Shown here piece after piece: positions 25,931-35,691 of a DNA stretch of 64,000 nucleotides. Positions within the stretch are counted from its first letter, which is position 1, and every line of letters starts with the position of its first letter. The DNA lies in contig CAWCQU010000002.1 of the NCBI GenBank assembly GCA_963797765.1, positions 1,662,624 to 1,726,623 on the forward strand. Direction: 5' to 3'. This DNA comes from JBGPTK01 sp963797765 (GTDB lineage: Bacteria; Acidobacteriota; Terriglobia; Acidiferrales; UBA7541). A program made the translations under genes and the position numbers. A model generated the notes under the pieces. That model saw only the letters and a list, made by a program, of their open reading frames with translations. It searched no databases and had not been told where the DNA came from.

Positions 25931-28389
25931 TTATTCGTAGCGCAGAGCGATCATGGGATCGATGCGCGTGGAGCGGTGGGCCGGAATGAAGCAGGCGACG
26001 AACGCCACCGCGAGCAGCAGCCCCACGGCGCTGGTATAAGTAATGGGATCGTACGGCTTGATGCCGAAAAGCATGTTGGACATCAGGCGCGTGAGGCCGA
26101 GAGCGGCTGCCAGGCCGATGCCCAATCCAATCAAGACCAGGCCTAAACCTTCCGACACTACCATCTTCAGTATGTCCGCGCTTTGCGCGCCGAGCGCCAT
26201 GCGAATGCCAATTTCGTTGGTGCGCTGGCTGGCGGAATACGAAACGACGCCATAAACGCCAACTACCGCAAGAATCAGGCCCAGCGCTCCCAGCGTACCG
26301 GCAAAAGCCGCGCCCATGGTGAGCAGAAAAAATCCGTTTCCGCCATCGAGGGACTCTTTCATGGTGGTCACGTCGTAGACAGGAATTTCGGGATCGAGCG
26401 AGTGAATTTCCTTTTGAACCGCAAGGGCAATACTTTTTGGCGGCACCGTTGTGCGCACTTGGAGACTGCGAAGCGATCGAAACTCCTGCGCGAACGGCAC
26501 ATAAAAGTAAGAAAGCGGATCTTCAAAAATAAATTGGTATTTGCCATCGGAGGTGAGGCCAATGACGGTGAGGAAGGGGCCCTTCTGACCGTTGGCGCTG
26601 AACCGTTTGCCGATGGGATCCTGGCCGGGCCAGAGAGTCCTGCGAGCGCCTGATTGACGATTGCGACGGGCATGGCGGTTTCATTGTCCGCGGCGGTGAA
26701 CACGCGGCCGCGGAGAATGGGAACGCTCATGGTGTTGAAGTAATCGAGACTGACGGCATTTCTGCCGGCATAAGGACCTCGATCACCCGGCTGAAGAGCT
26801 TTTCCTTCGGCCAGAACGGAGCTGCCATCGTTGTTGTAGCCCAAGGGCAGGGAGTAGGCCAAGCTGACGGATTGCACTCCAGGCAAGGCTCCGATGCGTT
26901 CTTCGAGTTGGCGGTAGAAAGACTTGGTACGGTCTGCGTTGTACCCAAGCTGAGCTGGGTCCATCGTAAAGTTCATTACATTTTCGGAGCGGAAGCCGAG
27001 GTTCACGCCCTGGGCGCTGGTAAGGCTGCGCACAAACAATGCCGCGAAAATCATCAGCAGCAGCGAGCCGGCCACTTGCGAGGTCACCAGAATATTCCGA
27101 AGGCGATGCCTGCCGGCGCCGCCGGAGAGCGAACGGCCGCCTTCGCGAAGCGTGTCATTCAAATCGATTCGCGAAGCGCGCAGAGCGGGGACCAGGCCCA
27201 CCAGAATTCCAGTGAACAAAGCGATGGCGGCTACGTAGCTGAATACGCGCCAATCGAGCGAGAAATCGAACCGGAACGGCAAATCGCCGGGAAGATGAAT
27301 GGAGCCCATGAACGAGGAACTCCACTTTCCGATCAGAGCGCCGGTGGCGCCGCCCAGCAGAGCGAGCATGATGCTCTCCGTGAGCAATTGGCGGATCAAG
27401 CGGACGCGGCTGGCGCCCATGGCCGCGCGAACGGCGAGTTCTTTGCGGCGGGTGGTGGCGCGAACCAGCAAAATATTGGCTACGTTCACGCAGGAAACCA
27501 GCAGGACCAGAATCACGAGTCCCATGAAAATGGAGGCGACCAGGGGAATCTGCCGCGACGATTGCGGTTCCGGGCGGCACAACGGTTCCGGATAGAGATA
27601 GACCTTCATGCCTTTATTCGTATCGGGATATTGCGCGGCGAGCTGCTGAGCGACCACTTGAAGAGAGGCAAGCCCTTGCTTCAGGCTGACTCCGGGCTTC
27701 AGCCGGGCGAGGGGATGGAGAGAGTGGCGATCCCTCTTGCTCAAGAGATCCTTGGTTTCGGGATCCATCGTGGCCATGGAGACCGGCAAGTATCCGTCAA
27801 AATCCGCGAAGGAATAGGTGCCGTGAAAAGTTTCGGGAGCAACGCCGATGATCGTGAAGGCATTTCCGTTGACCTTTACGCTTTTTCCGACAACGGAAGG
27901 ATCGGCGCCGAACCGCCGCTTCCAGAATTTGTTTCCGAGAACCAGAACCGGATCGGCGCCCGCAGTTTGGCCTTCGGACGGAAGGATCATGCGGCCAAAA
28001 GCAGGCTGGACGCCCAGTAGGGAAAAATAATTTCCGGTCACGTAGGCAGCGCAAATGCGGTCGGCGCGGTTATCGGCGCTCAAGCCGACAAAAGCGAAAT
28101 CGTAGGCAGCGATATCCGAGAAGGCGGTGGCATTCTTGCGATAATCCTGAATATCGAGATAGGACATGTTGTGGGGCTCTTCGTTGCCGGGATGCGAGAT
28201 GGCCGGCACCACCAATTGTTCCGGGTGTTCCACGGGCAGCGGGCGGAGCAAAAAGCTGTTCAAGACGCTGAAGATGGCGGCGTTCGCGCCGATACCCAGG
28301 CCGAGCGTGATGACGATCAAAATGGTAAGGCTGCGGCTCTTGACCAGCATCCGGAGACCGTAGCGAACGTCTTGCCAGAAAGATTCCAT
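25931..28389 (-). CDS. ADOP-family ABC transporter permease (frameshifted)
   Basis: About 819 codons when read through one frameshift near 26637. It has two MacB-PCD/FtsX halves: start ESFWQDVRYGLRMLVKSRS and TLGLGIGANAAIFSVLNSF, a periplasmic domain, a first FtsX domain (RRKELAVRAAMGASR), a second periplasmic domain and a second FtsX domain (RTNEIGIRMALGAQS, ending HRSTRIDPMIALRYE). This is the acidobacterial duplicated orphan permease layout, without an attached ATPase. The frame breaks after VNQALAG; restoring one base gives LWPGQDPIGKRF, the family sequence. No ATPase gene is adjacent. The role is uncertain; relatives export peptides or lipids or act in efflux. Confidence 0.85.
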
Positions 28390-28625
28390 CGACCCACCCC
28401 CTCGTCTTTGAGTGCTTCTATCGGGCCGGATACCGCAGGCGCAAGCTGGACAGCTGAATGTGCTGCGCCATTCTCTTTATTCCAGTACGCGAGTCGGGAT
28501 GAAAATGTTCCGTAGTCTGCTACCCACGAAGCTAGAGTTTCGGAGGAGTGAATTAAACCTGGGATGGGTTTAGGCTCGCTCAAGACGAGGCATCGTCATA
28601 CAATCGGAGAAGGAATCGAGGAGTT

Positions 28626-30476
28626 ATGAATCCCTACTACCGCACTGTTTCCGTTGCACTTCTGGTGCTTCTGATTCTAACGATTGCAGGGCTGGTGTAC
28701 ACAAACCAGCCGATCGCTGAGCCAAGGACCGGTCCTGCCTACCGGAACGCTCCCTTCTACCGACTGGTCATAACGACTCAGGATCAATTCGATACGGCTC
28801 GCAAACTGGCCGGACGGGCAGTGACGGGCGAGGAGCAGTGGATGGCTCGAGAAGCCCTGCGTATCGCCGATAACGAGGTTGACCTTGCCTTCGCCACCGC
28901 TCTTCAGGAAGCGAACGATCACCCCACTGCGTTGACCGCCGAAGCCAAGGAGGCTTCTGACCGCCTGAAGAAAGCGCAAGCAGAACTGGAAAGCGACCAG
29001 GGAGATATCGACCACCTGAAGAAAGCGCTGGCCGGCGCCAAGGAGAGTGCGAAGGATGCCTTGCAGCAGCAATTGCAATTGCTGCAAGCGCAAGCCGATC
29101 TTGATCAAGACGAGGTTGACGATGCTCATCAGGACTTGATTCGCGCCGGAGGAGATCCGCAGGGAATTATCCAGCGCATGAAGACGCGATACGAAGCACG
29201 GGAGCAGGCGAGTGGCGGGATTCAAAATCTTGTGCCCTCCGGCGTGCAGAACTCGGTGGAAGAAACACAGGCGAGCAACATTGTCGCGCTGGTCCGAGCT
29301 TGGTATTCGCTGCATGGAAAATTCCTGCAGTTGCAGGAGGCCGAAGCGGCCGCCCGGGCGCAAAGTTCAGAGCTGAATCAGAGTCATGACAAATTGGATC
29401 AGGAAGCCGAAAAACAGAAAACGCAGGAATCCGCGGAGGCTGCAAATGCCGCAAACGCTCCGCCAACAGGCAGCGTGCCAGCGGCTTCCAATGTGGGGGC
29501 GGCGAAGATTTCCAAACTCCAGAAGCGCGCGGCCACGCGCCGAAATCTGGAAGTATTCGACAAGCGAATCGAAGACGAACAACAACTTGCCGACACGTAC
29601 AAGCGATGGTCGACATTCGTCCGGGAACGCGAACGGCTTTGCATGCACCGGATTCTCTATTGCATGATGTGGATTTTGATCATCGCCATTTTGGCGGCCC
29701 TGGCCGACGTGTGGATCAGCCATTCGTTTGAGAAACTGGCGGCGGACCAGAAGCAGGCGGATACGCTGCACTCCGTGACGGGATATGCCATCAAGGGCGC
29801 GGGAGTGGTCATAATTCTCCTGGTGATCTTCGGGCCGCCAACTCAATTTGCCGCGGTGCTGGCGCTGGCTGGAGCGGGGCTTACAGTTGCGCTGAAAGAT
29901 TTTATCGTAGGTTTTATCGGCTGGTTCGTTTTAATGGGCCGCAACGGAATCCGGCCGGGTGACTGGGTGGAAATCAACGGAATCTCCGGTGAAGTGCTGG
30001 AGATCGGCCCCCTTCGCACCATTTTGCTGGAAACCGGGAACTGGTCCGATGCCGGACATCCCACGGGACGCAAAGTCACATTCATGAACGGGTTTGCCGT
30101 GGAAGGGAATTACTTCAACTTTTCGACCTCCGGCCAGTGGATGTGGGACGAGATTCAGTTTGCAGTGCCGGCAGATGCCGATCCCTTTGCAGTAGCGGAA
30201 GCGGTGAAGCAGATTGTGGCAACGGAAACGAAGAAAAGCGCCCAACTCGCCACGGACGAATGGCGAAAAATGGCGTCGAGCGTCGCGCCCCAGGCATTTC
30301 GCAACGAACCGGTGATGAGCGTGCAACCGTCAGGTTCCGGAGTAAACGTGGTGATCCGCTACATAACCAGGGCGAATGAGCGGCACGAAGTGCGAGCGCG
30401 TATTTACCGGGCGATGATCGAATTGCAGCGCCGGAAAGAGGCGCCTCAATTGGAACCGGGCGGTCCGGCTCGTTAG
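28626..30476 (+). CDS. MscS-family mechanosensitive channel with coiled-coil N-terminus
   Basis: 616 residues. One N-terminal membrane segment (VALLVLLILTIAGLVY), then about 300 extracytoplasmic residues rich in Glu, Ala, Gln and Lys with heptad character (coiled coil, about 75-290), then three membrane helices from about 335. The pore helix and beta domain follow: ALAGAGLTVALKDFIVGFIG and RPGDWVEINGISGEVLEIG. It opens on membrane tension to release solutes. The long periplasmic part resembles MscK/YnaI-type multidomain channels but is not the same. GAGGAG lies before the ATG. Confidence 0.88.
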   Translation: MNPYYRTVSVALLVLLILTIAGLVYTNQPIAEPRTGPAYRNAPFYRLVITTQDQFDTARKLAGRAVTGEEQWMAREALRIADNEVDLAFATALQEANDHPTALTAEAKEASDRLKKAQAELESDQGDIDHLKKALAGAKESAKDALQQQLQLLQAQADLDQDEVDDAHQDLIRAGGDPQGIIQRMKTRYEAREQASGGIQNLVPSGVQNSVEETQASNIVALVRAWYSLHGKFLQLQEAEAAARAQSSELNQSHDKLDQEAEKQKTQESAEAANAANAPPTGSVPAASNVGAAKISKLQKRAATRRNLEVFDKRIEDEQQLADTYKRWSTFVRERERLCMHRILYCMMWILIIAILAALADVWISHSFEKLAADQKQADTLHSVTGYAIKGAGVVIILLVIFGPPTQFAAVLALAGAGLTVALKDFIVGFIGWFVLMGRNGIRPGDWVEINGISGEVLEIGPLRTILLETGNWSDAGHPTGRKVTFMNGFAVEGNYFNFSTSGQWMWDEIQFAVPADADPFAVAEAVKQIVATETKKSAQLATDEWRKMASSVAPQAFRNEPVMSVQPSGSGVNVVIRYITRANERHEVRARIYRAMIELQRRKEAPQLEPGGPAR

Positions 30477-30778
30477 TACGCATTACGAAAATTCCGTTTG
30501 ATCTTCGGATGGACTTTATCTAAATAGTGGATAGAATGATCCGGCTGGAAGCTGTTGTAAGTTAGATAAAGTCATCTGGCGTTACATTGCGGCAAATCGA
30601 AGGGGGTTGGAGCGGGCCGCCAACCCTTTGCCACGCCCCTCGACGGCAAAGTGCAGGAAGAGCGCGATGCCTGCAGCCTACTCAGATGATGCAATCGGCT
30701 CGACCAGTTTCGAAATGTTCGAACAGTCGTGTGATCCCTGCGTCAGGAATTCAGCTTGCTAACGAGTGAGGATAATAA
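30477..30778. other. Intergenic region upstream of pntAA
   Basis: 302 bases between the MscS and transhydrogenase genes. It holds the long inverted repeat at 30512-30573. The ribosome site of pntAA is weak (GAGGATAAT). Confidence 0.6.
30512..30573. repeat. 12-bp perfect inverted repeat
   Basis: GACTTTATCTAA (30512-30523) and TTAGATAAAGTC (30562-30573) are exact inverse complements, 38 bases apart; flanking GATG and ATC extend the match with a one-base bulge. It may be a paired operator for pntAA, the ends of a tiny inserted element, or a large RNA hairpin. Confidence 0.7.
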
Positions 30779-31960
30779 ATGATTGTAGGTGTCCCTCGAG
30801 AGAGCTACCCCGGGGAGCGGCGAGTGGCCCTGGTGCCCGCGGTGATTGCCAACCTGGCGAAAGCAGGATTGGAAGTGGTAGTGGAGGCGGGAGCGGGTGT
30901 TGAGGCTGGTTTTCCGGACGCGGACTATGTTGCCAAAGGCGCAAAGGTGTTGGCCGATCGCGCGGAGGTATTTCGACTGGCGGACATTGTGGTGCAAGTG
31001 CTGTGCCACGGGTCGAACGATGCCACCGGAAAGGCGGATCTGCCACTTCTGCGTCGCGGTCAAGTGTTGATTGGATTCTTACGGCCGCTGGGAACGATTG
31101 AGACGATCGAGGAAGTTGCCGCAACGGGTGTGACGTCATTTTCGGTGGAGTTGATGCCGCGCTCGACTCGCGCGCAGAGCATGGACGCGCTTTCATCGAT
31201 GGGCACGATCTGTGGATATAAAGCCGCGCTGGTCGCCGCCGATGCTCTGCCACGATTATTTCCCATGATGACTACGGCGGCGGGAACGATTACGCCCGCG
31301 CGGGTTTTCATTATCGGTGCGGGCGTTGCCGGCCTGCAGGCGATCGCCACGGCGCGCCGGCTGGGCGCGGTGGTTTCCGCTTACGACATGCGTCCGGCAG
31401 CAAAGGAACAGGTGCAGAGCCTGGGCGGGCGTTTCGTCGAGTTACCGATCGAAGCCAAGGACGCGCAGGATGCGGGTGGTTATGCGAGAGCGCAAGACGA
31501 ATCGTTCTACAGCCGCCAGCGTGAATTGTTGGGACGCGTGGTGGCCGAAAGCGACGTGGTGATTACGGCCGCTGTAATTCCCGGCAAGATTTCCCCCGTG
31601 TTGGTGACCAAGGAAATGGTCGCGGCAATGGCTCCCGGTTCCGTGATCGTTGACCTGGCCGCCGAGCGCGGAGGAAATTGCGAGCTGACCAAGAGCGGAG
31701 AGAGAATCGTGGAACACGGCGTCACTATTATTGGTTGGTTTAATTTGGCTACCGCGGTGCCTTACCACGCCAGCCAGATGTATGCGCGAAACGTGAGCGC
31801 ATTTCTTTTGTACCTGGTCAAAGACGGGAAGATCCGGCTTGACGCTGAAGATGAAATCATTCACAGCACGCTCTTGACGCAAGGCGGCGAAATAGTGAAC
31901 GCGCGCGTGCGTGAATTTTTCTCGTTGCCGGCCTTGGCTGCGCCCAAAGGGGGAAGCTAG
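30779..31960 (+). CDS. pntAA: Proton-translocating NAD(P) transhydrogenase, subunit alpha part 1
   Basis: 393 residues, the NAD(H)-binding domain I: MIVGVPRESYPGERRVALVP at the start, the Rossmann motif GAGVAGLQAIATARRLGA (about residue 181) and SRAQSMDALSSMGT-like active-site region (STRAQSMDALSS). With PntAB and PntB it transfers hydride between NADH and NADP+ driven by proton influx, supplying NADPH. This is the three-gene (split alpha) arrangement. It is two bases from pntAB. Confidence 0.95.
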   Translation: MIVGVPRESYPGERRVALVPAVIANLAKAGLEVVVEAGAGVEAGFPDADYVAKGAKVLADRAEVFRLADIVVQVLCHGSNDATGKADLPLLRRGQVLIGFLRPLGTIETIEEVAATGVTSFSVELMPRSTRAQSMDALSSMGTICGYKAALVAADALPRLFPMMTTAAGTITPARVFIIGAGVAGLQAIATARRLGAVVSAYDMRPAAKEQVQSLGGRFVELPIEAKDAQDAGGYARAQDESFYSRQRELLGRVVAESDVVITAAVIPGKISPVLVTKEMVAAMAPGSVIVDLAAERGGNCELTKSGERIVEHGVTIIGWFNLATAVPYHASQMYARNVSAFLLYLVKDGKIRLDAEDEIIHSTLLTQGGEIVNARVREFFSLPALAAPKGGS

Positions 31961-31962
31961 AA

Positions 31963-32259
31963 ATGAAAGGGGATTTATTAACAAGCCTCTACGTTTTCAT
32001 GCTGGCGGGATTTATTGGATTCGAAGTGATCCGAAGGGTATCCCCGCTGTTGCACACGCCCTTGATGTCGCTGACCAATGCGCTGGACGCAATCGCGGTG
32101 GTAGGCGCGATCATCCTGACCGGGGAACACAAGAGCACGCTTTCGACCGTGCTGGGCACGCTGGCCATTGTCGCCGCCATGAGCAACGTGGTGGGCGGAT
32201 TCCTGATCACGGACCGCATGCTGAGAATGTTTAAGTCAAGCGGCTCGCCGAAATCATGA
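31963..32259 (+). CDS. pntAB: NAD(P) transhydrogenase, subunit alpha part 2 (membrane)
   Basis: 98 residues with three to four membrane segments (LYVFMLAGFIGFEVIRRVSP, LDAIAVVGAIILTG, TLAIVAAMSNVVGGFLITD). It forms half of the proton channel domain II. The ATG is two bases after the pntAA stop with GGGGGAAGC upstream, and the gene overlaps pntB by four bases, so translation is coupled. Confidence 0.94.
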   Translation: MKGDLLTSLYVFMLAGFIGFEVIRRVSPLLHTPLMSLTNALDAIAVVGAIILTGEHKSTLSTVLGTLAIVAAMSNVVGGFLITDRMLRMFKSSGSPKS

Positions 32260-33656
32260 CCTCCATGCTGCCCATCGCACAAATCATCGAGATCACCTAC
32301 CTGATCGCTACCGTTCTTTTTGTTCTTGCCTTGAAATGGCTCAGTTCGCCCAGCACGGCGCGCCGCGGAGTGCTGGCGGGTGAAGTGGGGATGCTGCTGG
32401 CGATCGCCGGAACGCTGCTGAACCAAGGCATCGTCGATTATAAATGGATTGCGATTGCGCTGGTGCTGGGGTCGATCATTGGCGTGCCGCTGGGGCTGGT
32501 TCACATGACGGCGGTTCCGCAGCGGACCGCGCTGAGCCACGCGTGTGGAGCGCTGTGCGTAACGCTGGTGGGTACGTCGGAATTCTATCTGCGCTCGCCG
32601 AATGTTCCGCGGTTCATGATGGCAGTGCTTTCGATGGAAGTGATTCTAGGCTCGCTTACGATTACAGGCAGCTTGATGGCGGCAGGGAAGCTGCAGGAAG
32701 TTTTGCCGCAACGGCCGATCACGTATCGAGGGCAAAACATCGTCAACCTGGGATTTCTGGGGATTGCCATCGTAGTGGCGATTTTCCTGGTGTTCCATCC
32801 GGAGCGCGTTCACCTGTTCCCGCTGATTGTAGCGATCCCGTTGATCTTCGGCGTGCTGATGATTATTCCCATCGGCGGCGCGGACATGCCCACGGTGATT
32901 TCACTGCTGAATTCTTATGCGGGACTTTCCGCTGCGGCCATGGGTTTCGTTCTGGATAGCAAGCTGCTGATTATCGCGGGCGCGCTGGATGGCGCCTCGG
33001 GATTCATTCTTTCGGTCAACATGTCGAAGGCGATGAACCGTTCATTTTCGAATGTTTTGTTCGGAGCGTTCGGACAGGAGCAGATTGCAGCAAAGGGCGA
33101 GACGGCTAGCAAACCGGTGCGGAGTGCTTCCGCGGAAGAGGCGGCCGGGATTCTTGCCGCGGCCAACAAAGTTGTAATCGTTCCCGGATACGGCATGGCC
33201 GTAGCGCAGGCCCAGCACAAGGTGCGCGAACTATACGATCTGCTCACCAAGCGTGGAGTGGACGTCAAGTTTGGAATTCATCCGGTAGCCGGACGCATGC
33301 CGGGACACATGAACGTGCTGCTGGCCGAAGCCGACATTCCTTACGATAAATTGCTGGACATGGACGAAATCAACGGCGATTTTCCGCAGACGGACGTGGC
33401 GCTGATCATCGGCGCGAACGATGTGACCAACCCCGCCGCGCGCACTGAGACCGGGAGTCCAATTTACGGGATGCCGATTCTGGACGTGGACAAAGCGCGC
33501 ACGGTGATGGTGATCAAGCGAAGCATGAGTCCGGGGTTTGCGGGAATCGATAATCCTTTGTATTACCTGGACCGGACGCTGATGCTCTTCGGCGACGCAA
33601 AATCATTTGTGGGAGATATTATCCGCGAGTTGAGCGGCGGAAACCATCACGGCTAG
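32256..33656 (+). CDS. pntB: NAD(P) transhydrogenase subunit beta
   Basis: 466 residues: eight or nine membrane segments in the first 265 residues, then the NADP(H)-binding domain III (VIVPGYGMAVAQAQHKVRE, GIHPVAGRMPGHMNVLLAEA, LIIGANDVTNPAAR). It completes the proton-pumping transhydrogenase with PntAA and PntAB. The start ATG overlaps the pntAB stop (ATGA). Confidence 0.96.
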   Translation: MTSMLPIAQIIEITYLIATVLFVLALKWLSSPSTARRGVLAGEVGMLLAIAGTLLNQGIVDYKWIAIALVLGSIIGVPLGLVHMTAVPQRTALSHACGALCVTLVGTSEFYLRSPNVPRFMMAVLSMEVILGSLTITGSLMAAGKLQEVLPQRPITYRGQNIVNLGFLGIAIVVAIFLVFHPERVHLFPLIVAIPLIFGVLMIIPIGGADMPTVISLLNSYAGLSAAAMGFVLDSKLLIIAGALDGASGFILSVNMSKAMNRSFSNVLFGAFGQEQIAAKGETASKPVRSASAEEAAGILAAANKVVIVPGYGMAVAQAQHKVRELYDLLTKRGVDVKFGIHPVAGRMPGHMNVLLAEADIPYDKLLDMDEINGDFPQTDVALIIGANDVTNPAARTETGSPIYGMPILDVDKARTVMVIKRSMSPGFAGIDNPLYYLDRTLMLFGDAKSFVGDIIRELSGGNHHG

Positions 33657-33752
33657 ACCTTTGATCGGGAGCCGCCGAGTGGACGATTGAAGCGCGATTG
33701 ACGGCCAACGTGGCGGAGTATACGATTGCAATCGATTTTGGGGAGAGATTCG

Positions 33753-33947
33753 ATGGCGAAGAATACGAGATTGAAGAAGGTTGCCGTGCAGATCGGCACT
33801 GCGGCCGGCAAAGTGGACCGGACAGCTCACAAAGTGGCGGCCGCGGGCGTCGTCGCGAAGGAAGAGCTCGCGGAAATCGCGAAGCAGGTGGAATCCCTCA
33901 AGACGCCAGTTGGTGAAAACAACCAAGCGGCTACAGCGCACTCTTAG
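33753..33947 (+). CDS. Small Lys/Ala-rich hypothetical protein
   Basis: 64 residues from the ATG at 33753, with GGGGAGAG upstream. A basic start (AKNTRLKKVAVQIG), then a helical Ala/Lys/Glu stretch. It is not recognised; it could be a nucleoid or cytoplasmic helical protein. It is the last gene before the phage-like island. Confidence 0.55.
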   Translation: MAKNTRLKKVAVQIGTAAGKVDRTAHKVAAAGVVAKEELAEIAKQVESLKTPVGENNQAATAHS

Positions 33948-34845
33948 CTAAATTCCGCGCCGCCCACGAGACAAAATAGGAGTTCACACCTTTCATGCTG
34001 GGTTGATCAATTCAAATCGTTAGGCGGCAGCGTACTCTCTGTCGATACTCTTTCTTTTGGCCGATCCTTCCTTCCAGTTTCGCTGCCTCGGAATATTCGT
34101 GTTTGAGACTATCAGCGAATATTTGCCGTCGAATAGTGTAAGTTTCTGAGCATCTGCTCACCAGTTGACTCTCCCGATCACCTACACTTCAGATGCTGTG
34201 GCGGCCTGCTCGCAGCCTTATCCCTGAGGCCGACAATTAGAAACAACCTAAAAGGCTACCTAAGAAAACCTAATATCTGACGTGCGCTGGGGACGTCCAA
34301 CCTTAGGGTAGGTAGTCCATCGCCTACTCGGCCCGACATCCTTTGAAAAAAGTGCCTGCTCAAAACTTGAGGGTTGGGCAACGCCTTTGTTACCAATGGC
34401 GTATATAATCATAGATATAATACTTATTAAATAATATACAGTCTTAGTAACTCGATTGTTAGTTTGTGCTTGGACCTTAGCAGGATCGTCCGGGCCGGAG
34501 AAGCTAAGTTCCAGGATAACTATTTCCGCACACAAACGAATTTCCGATTCGAGACGCGCGCCTTCATTCTGGTATAAGCAAATAAGCGATTAAACGAGAT
34601 TTGTTTCTCGTCGATTCGAAGTTTTCGCAAGGGTGTCTGCGATAATCGCAAAACGGTCGTCTACTTCTAGCTAGCACCCGCGACCGGGATTAGGTGGAAT
34701 ACGGGGCAACCGTCTCCTGCCAGTCTCGGTGTCTACTTTGGAGCCCGGTTGTCCCGCAAGGGGCAGCTGGGCTTTTTGCTTTGTAGTCCCCAAAAGCCAG
34801 CCCCCTCACAGTTCAATTTGATCACTCGATCTGAGGAGACACAAA
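33948..34845. other. Left border region of the phage-like island, no clear gene
   Basis: About 900 bases without a convincing gene. It holds an AT-rich patch (34395-34441) with two TATAAT boxes (34404, 34416), a 6-bp hairpin ACGAGA/TCTCGT at 34594-34611 and a strong terminator at 34742. No copy of the tRNA 3' end was found here, so the left attachment site is not visible. A non-coding transcript ending at the terminator is possible. Confidence 0.5.
34742..34782 (+). terminator. Strong terminator with GCAA tetraloop
   Basis: AGCCCGGTTGTCCC (34742-34755) pairs with GGGGCAGCTGGGCT (34760-34773) over all 14 positions (three G-T pairs) around a GCAA loop, followed by TTTTGCTTT. It ends about 60 bases before the terminase gene, with no gene upstream of it on this strand for 800 bases. 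Confidence 0.88.
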
Positions 34846-35691
34846 GTGGGCTCCCAAATTAAGAAGGATGCCATCGAGCAAGAGGCTCTGGCTGATGTTG
34901 TGACCGAGCCAAAACTCACGCCGAAGCAGCAGAGGTTTGTCGGGAATCTTACCAACCCGGAAAGTCCCGGATACTCGAATGCTACTCGGTCTGCTGAATT
35001 GGCCGGCTACAAAGGCAAGCCGGGGGGTAATCAACTCGCCGTTCAGGGCCACGTGAACTTACGAAACGCTAAGGTTCGGCGCGCTATCGAGACGGTTCTG
35101 GATCGAGCTGGCTGCACTCCGGAGCTTGGGGCCAAACGCCTGCGACAGGCCCTGGACGCTACACAGCTTCGAGTCTTTGCGATCGATGGTGAATGGGTTT
35201 ACAGCAAGCCTCTTCCCGATTACCGCGAACGAAGACTAGCAACAGAGTTGCTGTTTCGCCTACGGGAGCCCTCGCTTTCCCAAAGTGATGACGAGCAGGA
35301 GGCGCAAGAATTCCCAGAGGAGGAAGCCCAGGCAAGGGAAAACTTGCTAGCGGCAGATGAGGCGCAGAATTTGACTGAGGGCAGAGATCCAGCAAATAGA
35401 TTCCCTAAAGGCAGCCTGCTTGGGCAGTTGGTCGAGGTGACTTCCGAAGCCCATCGCTTGCAGGAGCAAGCCGAACGCGAAGGCGATCTTCGAACGGCAC
35501 TCGCCGCCGTCCGGGAACAGTGTCGCATTTTGGAGTTGGCGGCTAAACTGCGCGGCGAGTTAGCTGAACGTGCGGAGACAAAGATTCTGAATGTGACTCT
35601 TGATCCTGAGACTGCCAAACGGATCGCAGAAACTTTCTTGGCTCGTCATGAAACCCTGGAGATCAAAGATGAGCATCAGACACTCGATTGA
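34846..35691 (+). CDS. Phage terminase small subunit
   Basis: 281 residues, GTG start with GAGGAG nine bases upstream. The N-terminal part is terminase-small-subunit-like: LTPKQQRFVGNLTNPESPGY then NATRSAELAGYKG, with a helix-turn-helix for recognising the packaging site. The C-terminal half is acidic and helical, as in oligomerisation and motor-binding regions. It overlaps the large subunit gene by 23 bases. Confidence 0.82.
   Translation: MGSQIKKDAIEQEALADVVTEPKLTPKQQRFVGNLTNPESPGYSNATRSAELAGYKGKPGGNQLAVQGHVNLRNAKVRRAIETVLDRAGCTPELGAKRLRQALDATQLRVFAIDGEWVYSKPLPDYRERRLATELLFRLREPSLSQSDDEQEAQEFPEEEAQARENLLAADEAQNLTEGRDPANRFPKGSLLGQLVEVTSEAHRLQEQAEREGDLRTALAAVREQCRILELAAKLRGELAERAETKILNVTLDPETAKRIAETFLARHETLEIKDEHQTLD

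Noticed and set aside
27690..27715. GGGCTTCAGCC-like sequence resembling the dispersed repeat
   Set aside because: It encodes ARLKPGVS, a normal conserved stretch of the ADOP permease, so the similarity is by chance.
25931..28389. Two separate ABC permease genes
   Set aside because: The two frames together give one ADOP protein with continuous family motifs; a single lost base explains the split.
34260..34535. 91-codon minus-strand frame in the island border
   Set aside because: Mixed composition, no ribosome site, runs through the AT-rich promoter-like patch; not supportable as a gene.
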